DNA of 64,000 bases, from the NCBI GenBank assembly GCA_965214375.1, contig OZ243947.1, positions 2,604,001 to 2,668,000 of the forward strand, written 5' to 3'. Under the pieces are notes generated by a model that saw only the letters and a list, made by a program, of their open reading frames with translations, was not told the origin of the DNA and did not search any database. Shown here piece by piece: positions 19,984 through 30,551 of this stretch. Position numbers and translations under genes: made by a program. The stretch's first letter is position 1, and every line of letters begins with the position of its first letter. Source of the stretch: Endobugula sp965214375. Lineage in GTDB: Bacteria > Pseudomonadota > Gammaproteobacteria > Pseudomonadales > Cellvibrionaceae.

Positions 19984-21221
19984 ATGACTATTTTTAATAA
20001 ATCACTTTTGATACGTGTATTGTTATTTACTTGTTTTGCAGTTTTGCAAAATGCGAGTGCTAATGCAAAAAAAATAACGTTGCAGTCTGCGGGTGCACTG
20101 GCCTTTGATGATGCCAATGTATTATTTATTGGGGATTCTAAAGCGGGGATAGTACATGCATATGCATTGAACAATACTCACTTTAATAGCCAGTTAGACT
20201 ACAAGCTGGGCCGTGCACAAACTTTTGAAGGTCGTACCATGATTGATAATATCGATCATAAGATTGCCGCCTTATTGGGTGCAGCTAAAGAGGATATTAC
20301 GATTAATGATATGGTCGTACACCAGCCCACAAAACAAATTTTTCTGTCGGTACACCGTGGGCGATGGCCTGATGCACAGGTGGTCATTTTAAAAGTGAAC
20401 CAGGGAAAGCTGGAAATCCTAAACCTTGCTGCGGCAAAACACAGCTCACAAAGTGTGGGTCCGGTGCCCACTAAAGAAACGTTAGAGTTTGATCAGCCAT
20501 TAAATAACCTTGCTATCACGGATATTGATTTTTACAAAGGTGAATTATTTGTGGCTGGTATTTCCAATTAGGAATTCAGCTCTAAAATGAGACGTATGCA
20601 ATACCCGTTTACCGACAAGGTAAGTACCTCATCTATTGAAATTTGGCATGCGGTGCATGCACAGTATGAAACCCGCGCCCCTATCATTACGCAAACGATT
20701 ACCGAGTTAAACGGCAAGCCTATGTTGGTGGCGGTGTATGCCTGTACTCCTATTGTACGCATTCCTTTGGATGCGCTAAAAGACGGTGCTCGTGTGCGTG
20801 GTGAGATGATTGGTGAAATGGGCTTTGGTAATACACCCATTGATATTATTGAATATGTGAACAGTTGGGATAAGAGTAAAACGTGTTGGTCACCAATACC
20901 AATCGAAGTGCGGTGCAAATGCCATTGGATGCCATTGCGTCTGCGCAAGTGATGCCGCACGGCAAGGGCATAAAACCAGTCTTCTCTGTCGCCGGTGTGA
21001 CGCAGTACCCCATGCCAATGAGTGGCACCTTACACCTTGATACCGCCGATGAACATTGGGCGATTACCATTCGCCGTAGTCCTGAAGAAGTCGGTAATAT
21101 ACAACTTCATTTGGTGCCGTTGCCTTTCTTTTTTGATAGAGCCGATCACGTGGTGGAAATGAACTGGGCGAATGGTCCGGATCCGTTTGGTTATAAATCG
21201 GCTCCGCCTATTCGCTATTAA
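19984..21221 (+). pseudogene. Exported protein of unknown function, broken
   Basis: Not recognised. The product has a signal peptide (residues about 1-26, ending NASANA) and a repetitive beta-rich body (GALAFDDANVLFIGDSKAGIVHAY; PMLVAVYACTPIVRIPLDALKDG) that suggests a beta-propeller. It is broken by TAG at 20569-20571 and by loss of one base near 20880 (SWDKSKT then VLVTNTNRSAVQ in the next frame). Reading through both gives about 412 residues ending SAPPIRY. Two blocks, VRIPLDALKDGARV and VQMPLDAIASAQVM, look like related repeats. The next gene, 14 bp on, is also exported and probably in the same operon. Confidence 0.6.
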
Positions 21222-21235
21222 TAATGGGGTTGGTA

Positions 21236-22066
21236 ATGAAGAGGTTTTTCCTCATTAGGTGGCAAGCAATACCGTTTGCCACCTTAATACTGTTTTCTGC
21301 CTCTGTTTTTTCTGAATTATCCATTGATGTTCAAGCATCCGGAAAGGTGATTATCGTCAGTGGTATTAGCTCGACTGCACAGCGTGTGCTATTACACGAT
21401 CCATCACGTGTTTATCTACAACTAGAGAAAAACTTGCCTGCACCAAGTATGCCGATAACACTTGAAACGCTGAGTGATAACCGTTTAGCCATTACGCCGA
21501 TGTTTCCTCTTGTTAAAGGTGGTGTTTATCAATTATCGATTCCGTTGGCTGGGCAAAAATTTTTTCAAACAAGTGTGGTTGTTGATCATGAAAAAAGCTC
21601 TCAACCAGTGCTGTTACATGTTTATCCCAATACCGCGATAATCCCTGAAAATATTCTACGCATCTATCTTCAGTTTTCAGAGCCCATGGCCAGAGGCCAG
21701 ATTCGCGGTAAGGTATTGCTCACTGATGCTCAAGGGCGACGGGTCAATAGCCCCTTCCTGAATTTACATACCGAGTTGTGGAATAAGCCGCAAACGCGTG
21801 TGACCTTATTACTTGATCCTGGTCGCATCAAACAAGGTGTTGGTCCTAATGTTGATGCTGGTGCACCGTTCACATCAGGTAACTCATATACACCGCATGC
21901 TCCTTGGCAATCATCTACTTATACTATCGTCATTGATCCGGAACTTGAGGATATCTCAGGCAATACCATCGCGGCGCCATTTGATGCATGACCGGGCACG
22001 ATGAAAAATATTGACCGCACACCCGTTTACTTAAGCTTTACACCCCTATCCAATCTCATAGAGTAA
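21236..22066 (+). pseudogene. Exported Ig-like protein of unknown function, late TGA
   Basis: Not recognised. A signal peptide (about 1-25, FATLILFSASVFS) is followed by beta-rich sequence. Around residues 125-160 the segment HVYPNTAIIPENILRIYLQFSEPMARG resembles bacterial Ig-like domains that start with a 'P-x-N-x-x-x-I-P' strand. A TGA at 21989-21991 (PFDA*PGTM) stops the protein, but the same frame continues 24 codons to a TAA at 22064, consistent with CGA to TGA. Loss of this short tail may be harmless, so this is the mildest lesion in the set and could also be the true end. It follows the broken gene at 19984. Confidence 0.55.
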
Positions 22067-22145
22067 TTATGAATTTACACGCTTTATTGACATAATAAGC
22101 TCAATCAACCACTTAATAATCATGATTGAACAATAGGCCATCGAT

Positions 22146-23941
22146 ATGACAGATATTTTATTTTTAGCGTTTCTCTTTTTTGTGTCTGGCGTGCTTGCAG
22201 TCCCTATTGCCACGAGTTTGGGCTTGGGTTCGGTGCTGGGGTATCTGTTAGCGGGTATTGTCATTGCCCCGGTATTATCACTACTCCATATTGATGTGAT
22301 TGCTATTCAGCATTTCGCTGAATTTGGCGTGGTGATGATGTTGTTCCTAGTGGGCTTGGAGTTGGAACCAAAAACACTCTGGTCCATGCGATTTCAACTA
22401 CTAGGGATTGGCGGAGGCCAGGTGGTATTAACCACGTTGGCGGTGATGGGCATTGCCATGCTATGAGGGCAGGGCTGGACTATTGCGCTTGCGGTCGGTT
22501 TGATTATGGCGCTGTCTTCAACCGCTATCTTTCTGCAAACACTGGATGAAAAAGGCCTGCTAAAAAGTGATGGTGGCCGTTCAAGTTTTTCTGTCTTATT
22601 GTTCCAGGATATTGCGGTAATCACGATGCTGGCCTTGATTCCATTATTGGCATTGCCAGAGTTGACTGACGCTATTGCGACGTCAGCGGATGATAATCAT
22701 CATAGTATTAATCTGGTTGAAGGCCTACCCGCATGGGCTGCAACACTCATTACGATTGGTGCGATTGCCTTTGTGGTGTTTGCAGGCAATTATTTAACAA
22801 CGCCGATTTTTAAATTTATCGCTGCTGCTCATCTTAGAGAGCTGTTTGTGGCAACGACATTGATGATTGTGATAGGTATTGCCTTACTTATGTCGTTAGT
22901 GGGTTTGTCGCCCGCTTTGGGCACTTTTCTGGCGGGGGTGGTGTTGGCCAATAGCGAGTACCGCCATGAGTTGGAAAGTAATATTGCCCCGTTTAAAGGT
23001 TTATTGTAGGGGCTATTTTTTATCACCGTTGGTGCGGGGATTAACTTTGGTTTATTGTCAGATAACCTTACGGATATTGTTGCGCTGACTATTGGTTTAA
23101 TTGCATTAAAAGCCACCATCCTTTATCTATTGGCGGTTATATTTAAAGTGAAGGGCGCCGACCGTTGGCTGTTTACCTTGGGCTTGGCTCAGGCAGGTGA
23201 GTTTGGTTTTGTACTGCTGTGCTTAATGGTGTGATTCAATCTGACTTGGCGGATAAATTATTATTAGTGGTTGCGTTACCCATGTTGTTAACGCCCGCAC
23301 TTTTTATTGTTTACGAAAAGGTCATTGTGCCTAGGTATGCCTCTTCACAAACGCAAGAGATGGATGAGGTCGACCATGCAAGCCCGGTGATTATTGCTGG
23401 CCATGGAAGAGTGGGCGGAATTGTTCATCGAATTTTGCTAGGGTTGGATATATCGCCTACGGTGATTGATTTTAGTTCGAAGCATCTTGAGTTTATCAAG
23501 TTATTTGGTTTTCATGCTTACTTTGGTGATGCCACGCGTCCTGATTTGTTGCATGCAGCCGGTGTGGAAAAGGCCAAATTATTGGTGATAGCCATTGACG
23601 CAAAAGAACAAATTACACAATTGGTTAAATATTTAAAACAGCATTACCCGCAATTGCATATTGTGGCACGGGCCACGAGTCGCGACCATGTGTATGATCT
23701 TTGGCATGCGGGTTGCCGAGATATTATTCGTGACACCTATGATAGTTCATTGCGTATGGGCAGGTCATCGATCGAAGCGCTGGGCTATTCTTCAGAGCAA
23801 GCCAACCAAATGATCGATGATTTCAATAAGCTGGATAGAGAGATGATGCTTTATGCCGCACAGCATTATGACCCATCTACCCCGATACACGAAAACGAAA
23901 CCTATGTCGGTAAGATTCGTGAGAAAAGAGAAGAGTGGTAA
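22146..23941 (+). pseudogene. Kef-type cation:proton antiporter, three lesions
   Basis: Monovalent cation:proton antiporter-2 protein. The N-terminal Na/H-exchanger domain has many transmembrane segments (GLGSVLGYLLAGIVIAP; MALSSTAIFLQTL; SFSVLLFQDIAVI), and the C-terminal TrkA-N domain starts at VIIAGHGRVGGIVHR with GDATRPDLL. Lesions: TGA at 22464-22466 (AML*GQGW), TAG at 23007-23009 (FKGLL*GLFF), and a frameshift near 23217 (EFGFVLL then LNGVIQSDLADK). Between them the frame is well conserved. This class of protein effluxes potassium during electrophile stress; the function is probably lost here. Confidence 0.85.
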
Positions 23942-24010
23942 GCAATGCTACAACAAAGAATGCACGCGGTTATTACTAACAATGAAGCGGCTAAATAAAA
24001 GGTATATCGC

Positions 24011-24919
24011 ATGGGTCAGCTAGAAGATATGGCCTTGTTTATTCGCATTGTCGAAGCGGGTGGTATTAGTAAGGCCTCGGAGCAATTGAATTTGGCGAAG
24101 TCGGCGGTGAGTCGACGATTGAGCGAATTAGAAGAGTCACTCAAAGCCCCGTTGCTCATTAGAACAACACGAAAATGGCGTTTAACGGACACAGGAGAAA
24201 CTTACTATCAAAAAGCAAAAAAAATTGTTGATGATGTGTCACACCTCAATGCTGAAATTAGCGGAAAACCGGAGAAGTTAGAAGGCAAGTTAACCATGTC
24301 TGCTCCGCTTTCATTTGGTTTAATTTATCTTGGCAAAGTGATCGATGATTTTTGTTCTATTCACCCGGATTTAACAATTAATATCGATCTGACTGATCGT
24401 CAGGTTGATATTATAGAAGAGGGTTATGAACTTGCTATACGTATTAGTGATTTAAAAGATTCCAGACTGCGTGCGAAGAAAATCAATGCAGTAGGGCATA
24501 GTTTGGTTGCCAGCCCGGAGTATATAAAACAACATGGTAAGCCATTATATCCGCAGGATGTAGAGGGTCATGCCTTTCTTCGTTATAACCTATCGGCTCA
24601 AACGACAATACAACTGTACGATAGCCAAGATAAAAAAATCAGTATTACCACGCTTAATAAAATAGAATCTAATAATGCGGATTATCTTAAAGAGATGGCA
24701 ATAAGAGGTTATGGAATCAGTTATCTGCCGACATTCCTGGTCTATGATGCGTTGTGTGAATCTACACTCGTTCGAGTGTTACCGGAGTATTCATTACCGA
24801 CATTGAGTATTAATGCGGTGTACCCCAATAATCGCTTTTTATCGCAAAAAGCACGCGCATTCATTGATTTTTTATTTGAGCATTGTTCTAAACAGCCGTA
24901 TTGGATGGGTGGTGATTAA
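24011..24919 (+). CDS. LysR-family transcriptional regulator
   Basis: LTTR of 302 residues with winged helix (AGGISKASEQLNLAKSAVSRRLSELEESLKAPLLIRTTRKW) and an effector domain (ISDLKDSRLRAKKINAVGHSLVASPEYI). It follows the broken antiporter on the same strand after 69 bp and precedes the iron island. Its target cannot be read from position. Intact. Confidence 0.8.
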   Translation: MGQLEDMALFIRIVEAGGISKASEQLNLAKSAVSRRLSELEESLKAPLLIRTTRKWRLTDTGETYYQKAKKIVDDVSHLNAEISGKPEKLEGKLTMSAPLSFGLIYLGKVIDDFCSIHPDLTINIDLTDRQVDIIEEGYELAIRISDLKDSRLRAKKINAVGHSLVASPEYIKQHGKPLYPQDVEGHAFLRYNLSAQTTIQLYDSQDKKISITTLNKIESNNADYLKEMAIRGYGISYLPTFLVYDALCESTLVRVLPEYSLPTLSINAVYPNNRFLSQKARAFIDFLFEHCSKQPYWMGGD

Positions 24920-25031
24920 AGATCAATAGCTATTAGAGACTATATCCCTACCTATACAATTTCGATGATTACCACTTCCGAATTTTTATTTGCGTATACT
25001 CTTGCGTTATAGTGCCAGACAAAGGTATATT

Positions 25032-25046
25032 TGATAATGATTATCA
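25032..25046. promoter_or_regulatory. Fur box, perfect 7-1-7 palindrome
   Basis: TGATAAT-G-ATTATCA is a perfect match to the 7-1-7 core of the Fur operator. It lies 22 bp upstream of the ATG at 25069 and would repress the PchR-like regulator when iron is plentiful. Its position shows that the GTG at 25012 is not the real start. Confidence 0.85.
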
Positions 25047-25068
25047 TTTGCTTTTTTGGGTGGTCTTT

Positions 25069-26044
25069 ATGGATACAGTCATTGCTGGGCAAAATGCTGG
25101 TGTTTCGGGTATCACATCAATAACCGTATCTAGGCCGGCAAGGCAGTTAGGGGCTAAGCACAGGTGTCAGACCATACACTTGCCAGAATCTCGTGAAGAA
25201 ACCACCTTGGCTATTGGTAATATTTCCAAAGATATTAGTTTTACCCATAGTCGTTGTTTATTCAAACAAGATTATCATGCACGTATCTCTCATAAAGAGC
25301 AGACCACATTACTGGTCTTTGGGTTAGAGGGGTAATAGCACTTTTCATCTCTCTGGTAGTGATCAACGGTGTATTGTACGCCCTGGTGATGTATGGCTAA
25401 TACAAACGCAAGATGAAGCGTTATATAGAACGACGGTCGCTGGTCAGGTGAATATGATGATTGTTGTGAAGTATATGGCTAGCCGTTTACAGGAGGCTTT
25501 CTCTGATGATGCGGACTTTGAAAGCCTAGGCAGTACCATCATGACTCGCCTTGGCCACCAAGCGAATATGAGTGCTGAGCTGGGTTATTTGATTGAAAAC
25601 CCACTCAATACTCCCAGTGATCGTTTAAACGCTGAAAGTCAGGCTGTGGACTTATTAGCACAATGGATGGCCCCCAATTATCCGCCAGTAAAACCGTTAT
25701 CGCTTGCACATAATGTCCCCGCAGAAGAGTGTAAAAAACTGCAATCTGTTGCAGATAAGCTAGTCAGCAATTTATTGACGCCTCCTTCCTTACATGAGCT
25801 AGCGGCGCAAGCGCAGATGAGTCATGCGAAATTAAATCGCTGCTTTAAAAAAGTGTATGGTGCAACAGTGTATAGCTGGCTACGTAATTATCGTTTGGAA
25901 CGAGCAAAACAGTGCTTGAATACTTCTGTTACTATTACTGATGTCGCATTTCAGTGTGGTTTTAGCAGTGCCAGTCACTTTGCACAGGCATTTAAACAGC
26001 GCTATGGATGTTCCCCTATGGAACATAAAGAAGGGCTAAAATAA
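25069..26044 (+). pseudogene. PchR-like AraC regulator of iron uptake, frameshifted
   Basis: AraC-family activator resembling PchR-type siderophore regulators. The C-terminal domain is clear: LHELAAQAQMSHAKLNRCFKKVYG and ITDVAFQCGFSSASHFAQAFKQRYGCSP. The N-terminal half is broken by a frameshift at a GGGG run near 25330: LLVFGLEG then, in the next frame, NSTFHLSGSD...IVRPGDVWLI. The start is ATG 25069, just after a Fur box. Such regulators sense an imported siderophore and activate the neighbouring receptor genes (26180-30517). The frameshift leaves the DNA-binding half without an initiation signal. Confidence 0.8.
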
Positions 26045-26179
26045 ACAGTTGCATGTGTGTTGGGAAGAAAAGCATATCAACAATGTGTTCATATAATATC
26101 AGCCTTGTGTTCACCAAATGATAGTGGGTGGTTTTATCGTGAGATACTCTTCTATCGTGTAATGTAAACGAATATCGCC

Positions 26180-27382
26180 ATGTTATTTTCTCTATCGCCG
26201 CTCACCTTAATGGTGACTTTAATGGCCAATGGTTTGGCTTATTCATTTTTTGTCATTACGTTACCCATCGTTGGCAGGCAGCTAGATTTTTCTGATACCA
26301 ATACCAGCCTTATTTTGGGGTTGTCTGCATTAGTGATTACTTTGGTGTCTCCTGTTTGGGGGTGGTGTTGCGAGCTTTGGGGGCGGCGTAAGGTTATTCT
26401 GTTGGGCATTATGGCGACCACCGTATTTAATGTCATCAGTGCCGTTATCATTTATGCACGTTTAGACGATGCGTTAACCGTTCAATTGGCATTCACTTTA
26501 TTATTATCTATACGCATTATTAATTCCTTATTCACTGGGGGTATTAAGCCTGCAGGACAATCATATATCGCAGATATTACTCAGGCAGATAGTCGTGCAA
26601 AGGGCATGGGCTTGATGGGGGCTGCCTTCGGCATTGGGGCTATTCTGGGTGGCATAGCCTCAATGATTTCTGGTAGTGAATATTTGATAGAAGCGTATAT
26701 AGTCATTACGGTACTGCTCACACTGACCTCTGTCTTAGTGGCAATAAAGTTGCCAGAAAGTCAGACAACGACAACATCTCATCGTCAATCAATTCCTCAT
26801 TCATTACCATACACTCGCATATGGATTTTTCTGTTTATTACGTTTATCGGTTTAACTATTTTTAGTTTATTACAGCATGTTGTTGCTTTAACTTTGCAAG
26901 ATAAATTTCAATTGTCTTCTGATATGGTTATCCGTAGAAGTGGTATGACAATAATGTTGACGATGATTGTGATGATTATCACCCAAGGATTTGTTGTACG
27001 TAAATTATCATTATCACCCAAAGCGTTACTGATATCTGGTGCCTTGTTTGCATTATGTACCATGATTTTGGCCAGTATTGCATTTAATCTCCCTATCTTT
27101 ATTTTTTCGATTGCACTATTTGGTTTTGGTTTGGGGCTTTTGTTGCCAGGGAATCTTGCTGCATTAAGTTTAAGTGTTTCAGAAAATTCTCAAGCAAAAG
27201 CCGCAGGTATTAATGGCATGGGGCAGGGGTTTGGGCTGGCTGCAGGGCCAGTCATCGGGGTGATTCTACATAAGGTGAGTTTTTTTATGCCTTATTTATT
27301 ATTTGTGTTATTACTTTTCGCTGTGTTATTGATATGTTTTGTTCATTATTCGACACAACTGTATTCATCAAATGACAGTTAA
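26180..27382 (+). CDS. Major facilitator superfamily transporter
   Basis: Protein of 400 residues with about 12 hydrophobic segments. MFS features are the loop-2/3 signature WGWCCELWGRRKVILLG, GAAFGIGAILGG in the first half, and GQGFGLAAGPVIGV in the second. It lies between the Fur-controlled PchR-like regulator and the TonB-dependent receptor on the same strand, so a role in siderophore export or in moving an iron-siderophore from periplasm to cytoplasm is likely by context; the sequence does not show the substrate. It is the only intact gene of the four in this plus-strand cluster. Confidence 0.8.
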   Translation: MLFSLSPLTLMVTLMANGLAYSFFVITLPIVGRQLDFSDTNTSLILGLSALVITLVSPVWGWCCELWGRRKVILLGIMATTVFNVISAVIIYARLDDALTVQLAFTLLLSIRIINSLFTGGIKPAGQSYIADITQADSRAKGMGLMGAAFGIGAILGGIASMISGSEYLIEAYIVITVLLTLTSVLVAIKLPESQTTTTSHRQSIPHSLPYTRIWIFLFITFIGLTIFSLLQHVVALTLQDKFQLSSDMVIRRSGMTIMLTMIVMIITQGFVVRKLSLSPKALLISGALFALCTMILASIAFNLPIFIFSIALFGFGLGLLLPGNLAALSLSVSENSQAKAAGINGMGQGFGLAAGPVIGVILHKVSFFMPYLLFVLLLFAVLLICFVHYSTQLYSSNDS

Positions 27383-27437
27383 GCATCCTTCTATTGTTTA
27401 CTATGAGATTTTATAAGTAACTATTTGAGTGATTGAT

Positions 27438-29498
27438 GTGAACACTATTCCATTTCCGATTTAATTATTGACCTTGGCGATAATCTCTTCTCTACCTACG
27501 TCCACTTTAGCTAATGATGAACCTAGCGTGTTAGATACCGTTACGGTGAATGCCCGACAATGGGAAGAAAACGTAGTTGATGTGCCTGTTAGTACCACCG
27601 TTATTCGTGGTGATGATATCAGTAATACTCACAGTGATATTACGATGGCAGCACAACGTACATCCAAGATAAGTTTGGAAAATTCGTCTGTACAAACGCG
27701 CGTATCTATTCGAGGCATCAGCAGCTTAGATAATGGCTTACAAGATCCGGTAGGGTATTTTATTAATGGTGTTGCTTTACCTTATGGTGGTAATCAGTTG
27801 CCAGCATTATTCAATATAGAAGCCATAGAAATTATTAAATGCCCTCAAGGTGTACTCTATGGGCGTAATACTGAAGCGGGAGCGATAAAAATTAATTCTG
27901 CTGATCCTACGTGGGATTTTTCGGGTTCTGCCGAAATTTCCTCTGGTTTTTCTGATGGTGCTGATGGTAATGCACCGATAAATACTATTGCAGTCAGTGC
28001 TTCAGATTCGTTAAGTGAAAATCTCGCTGCTTCTTTTGCCCTTCATGGTCATAAAGAGCAAGGTGTGTATTTCAATAGCACCGATGGCGAGAATAATGGA
28101 GGTGAGGTTGATCAAATCAGTTTGTCCACAGGCTTTACTTATTTTGCAGGTGATAATACTGAAGTAAGTATTAAGAGCGTGATGGATAATAATGACATGG
28201 GCAGAAATCGCTTTCGGTTTGCTACGGGTGCTAATGCCACAGAACGTTTTACCACTAATACTAACTTTAGTGATGGTTATGATGATGACCAAATCACTGT
28301 ACATTCACTGACGTTGAATCATCTTTTCGATCAGTTTGATGTTGTTGCTATCACGGGGTTTACTGATTATGAAAGGCAGTTTTTAATTGATGCCGATGCG
28401 AATGCATTCGCTGCTTTTCAGACCGATTTAGATCTTAATAACGATAGTTTATCACAAGAGTTTCGTGTTTCTTCCAATAATGAACAGGCCAGGCTGAAAT
28501 GGTTAAGTGGGGTTTATCTGTATGATGAAGCATCGGATATTCGCTTTATGACGACAGCGAATGCTGCTACTCGATTAACCACAAGAGATCAACAAGGTTT
28601 TGCAATGTTTGGTCAGTTTGAATATGGAGTGACACCTCAGTGGAAAGTATCATTAGGGGGGCGTTTAGAAAATATTGATCAGTCGGGTAGTCAACAATAT
28701 ACGCAAGGTATTAATTCCTCTAGCTATAGTGCAAAAATTAATGAATCAGAATTTTTGCCTAAAGCATCACTCAGTTATCAGGCGAATAAAAATAATTTGG
28801 TATTTTTGGCCTATTCAGAGGGTTATTTACCGGGTGGTTATAATTATAATGCCGCAAATAGTGCGGCAAGTTTTACCTTTAAGCCCGAATATAGTGACTT
28901 ATTTGAATTAGGTTGGAAGCATGCGAGTGCTAACCATCGAACAAACACGAGTTTAATTCTCTTCCACAGTGAAACTAATGATAAACAAATCGTCGATACG
29001 TTACCATTTTTGGCGCAAAGTATTTCGAATGCAGGAAAAACTCATACCTACGGTGTTGAATTTGCAGTCGATTATCAAGCAACATCTGTATGGTCTGCTT
29101 ATTTAAATGCTGGTATTCAACGCTCTGAATCGGTCTCTTTTACAAGGACACAATTAGGCCTTACTCAAGATTTATCTGGAAATGAATTGCCTTATACTCC
29201 GGAGTCAAGTTATTCGGCTGGAGTCAGTTACGGTGGTAAAAAAGGTATTTTTGCAGATTTATCAGTGAATGGATCAGGACGTTATTTTTTCGACAGTGCC
29301 AATACTCTGCAACCGCCAGCGTTTGAGGTTTTCAATGCTGAGTTAGGTTATCGTTTTGATACAACGACCTTATCATTTTGGGCTAAAAATATTACCGATG
29401 AGGAAGTGATTAGTCGAGCAGTCACCGTTCATGGTGCGGCGGTTGTTGAAGATGCACTATCAATGTCTTTTGGTATTAATTTGAAGACACGTTTCTAA
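27438..29498 (+). pseudogene. TonB-dependent receptor, TAA in the signal peptide
   Basis: Outer-membrane receptor of 686 codons. TonB box-like DTVTVNARQWEENVVDVP, plug domain (VSIRGISSLDNG, GVLYGRNTEAGAIKI), and a 22-strand-type barrel ending in the terminal Phe motif (ALSMSFGINLKTRF). The reading frame from GTG 27438 (NTIPFPI) meets TAA at 27462-27464 and then continues LLTLAIISSLPTSTLAND, a normal signal-peptide core and cleavage region. The TTG at 27468 could restart translation, but the signal would lack its positively charged start. Position after the MFS gene and 2 bp before the methyltransferase suggests one Fur/PchR-controlled operon. Substrate: probably a ferric siderophore; unproven. 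Confidence 0.8.
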
Positions 29499-29500
29499 TT

Positions 29501-30517
29501 ATGGAACTGTTTGAATCATCTGTTGTGGTCGATAGTACCCCGAAGCAGTTAGTCGAGTACTTATTTGGTCCTATACGTTGGCAAATTGTCGACGTGGCTT
29601 TTGACCTTATGGTTTTTGATCAAATCATTCAACCTAAAACAGCGCAGGAAGTGGCGGTTTCTTTGTCACTGGAATCTAAACAAACTGCATGATTGCTGGA
29701 TGCATTATGCAGCCTTGGGCTGTTATTGAAGCAGCAGAATCATTATCCGCTAAAAGAAGAGGTTTTACCTTACGTTATTTGTGATTCTGAAAAATCGATG
29801 CGAGATATATTAATTCATCTCGGCAATATCAGGCATGCCGATAAAGAGACCATTAAGGATATTCTTAGAACCGGTCGGTCAGAACATTTTTCCTCTCGGT
29901 TATCCAGTGAGAGTTTCTGGAGCCATAGCATTAGCAGTTTATCGTCTTTCCAACAGAGTATTAACAATCCATTAATATTGGACTTATTGAGTCAATTGTC
30001 GTTATGTGACCAACCTGCGAAATTATTGGACTTAGGTGCCGGCTCTGATGCATTAGCTAACGCATTGATTAATCGATGGCCTCATATGGATGTTGTTCTC
30101 TTTGATCTACCAAAGTGTGCAGCAGTGATTGAAAAACAGATAACCAGTCAGTCGGGAATATCTGTTATCTGTGGTGATTATAATGTGGATGCACTGGGCG
30201 AAGATTACGATATTATCTGGGCATCCATGTCATTATATTATGCTAAAGATATTGTTTATGTCTTATCGAAGATTAAGCAATCATTAAAGCCCAGCGGTGT
30301 TTTTGTCAGTTATCACGAAGCCCTTAGTCACGCAAGAACATCTCCGGAGAAACATATTTGTGGGCGTTTTTTGGCATCTATCAGTGGTAATGACGTATCG
30401 TTCGATGATGGTTTTATTGCAAATAATATGAAACAGGTGGGATTCAAAAAGATACAAAGTCGTACCATGGATACGGTGTTCGGAGCTATGCGCTTGGATA
30501 TTTGCTATCTCTGTTAA
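29501..30517 (+). pseudogene. SAM-dependent methyltransferase, interrupted by TGA
   Basis: O-methyltransferase-like protein. The N-terminal dimerisation-type domain (LFGPIRWQIVDVAFDLMVFD) is followed by a winged-helix-like segment and a Rossmann SAM domain (LLDLGAGSDALANAL, motif I; VVLFDLPKCAAVI). A TGA at 29690-29692 (SKQTA*LLDALCSLGLL) interrupts the helix where relatives usually have Arg, so CGA to TGA is likely; the rest of the frame is undisturbed. It begins 2 bp after the receptor stop. A methyltransferase in a siderophore receptor operon suggests modification or release of an imported iron chelator (inference from context). Confidence 0.75.
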
Positions 30518-30551
30518 TGGTATTTTTTATGTTTTAAAGAGAAAATCGTCA

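Noticed and set aside
22067..22145. A small gene between the exported protein and the antiporter
   Set aside because: Only 79 bp, with no frame longer than a few codons and no ribosome site; treated as the antiporter leader.
25012..25068. Upstream GTG start for the PchR-like regulator
   Set aside because: This stretch contains a perfect Fur operator, so it is promoter DNA; the ATG at 25069 fits better.
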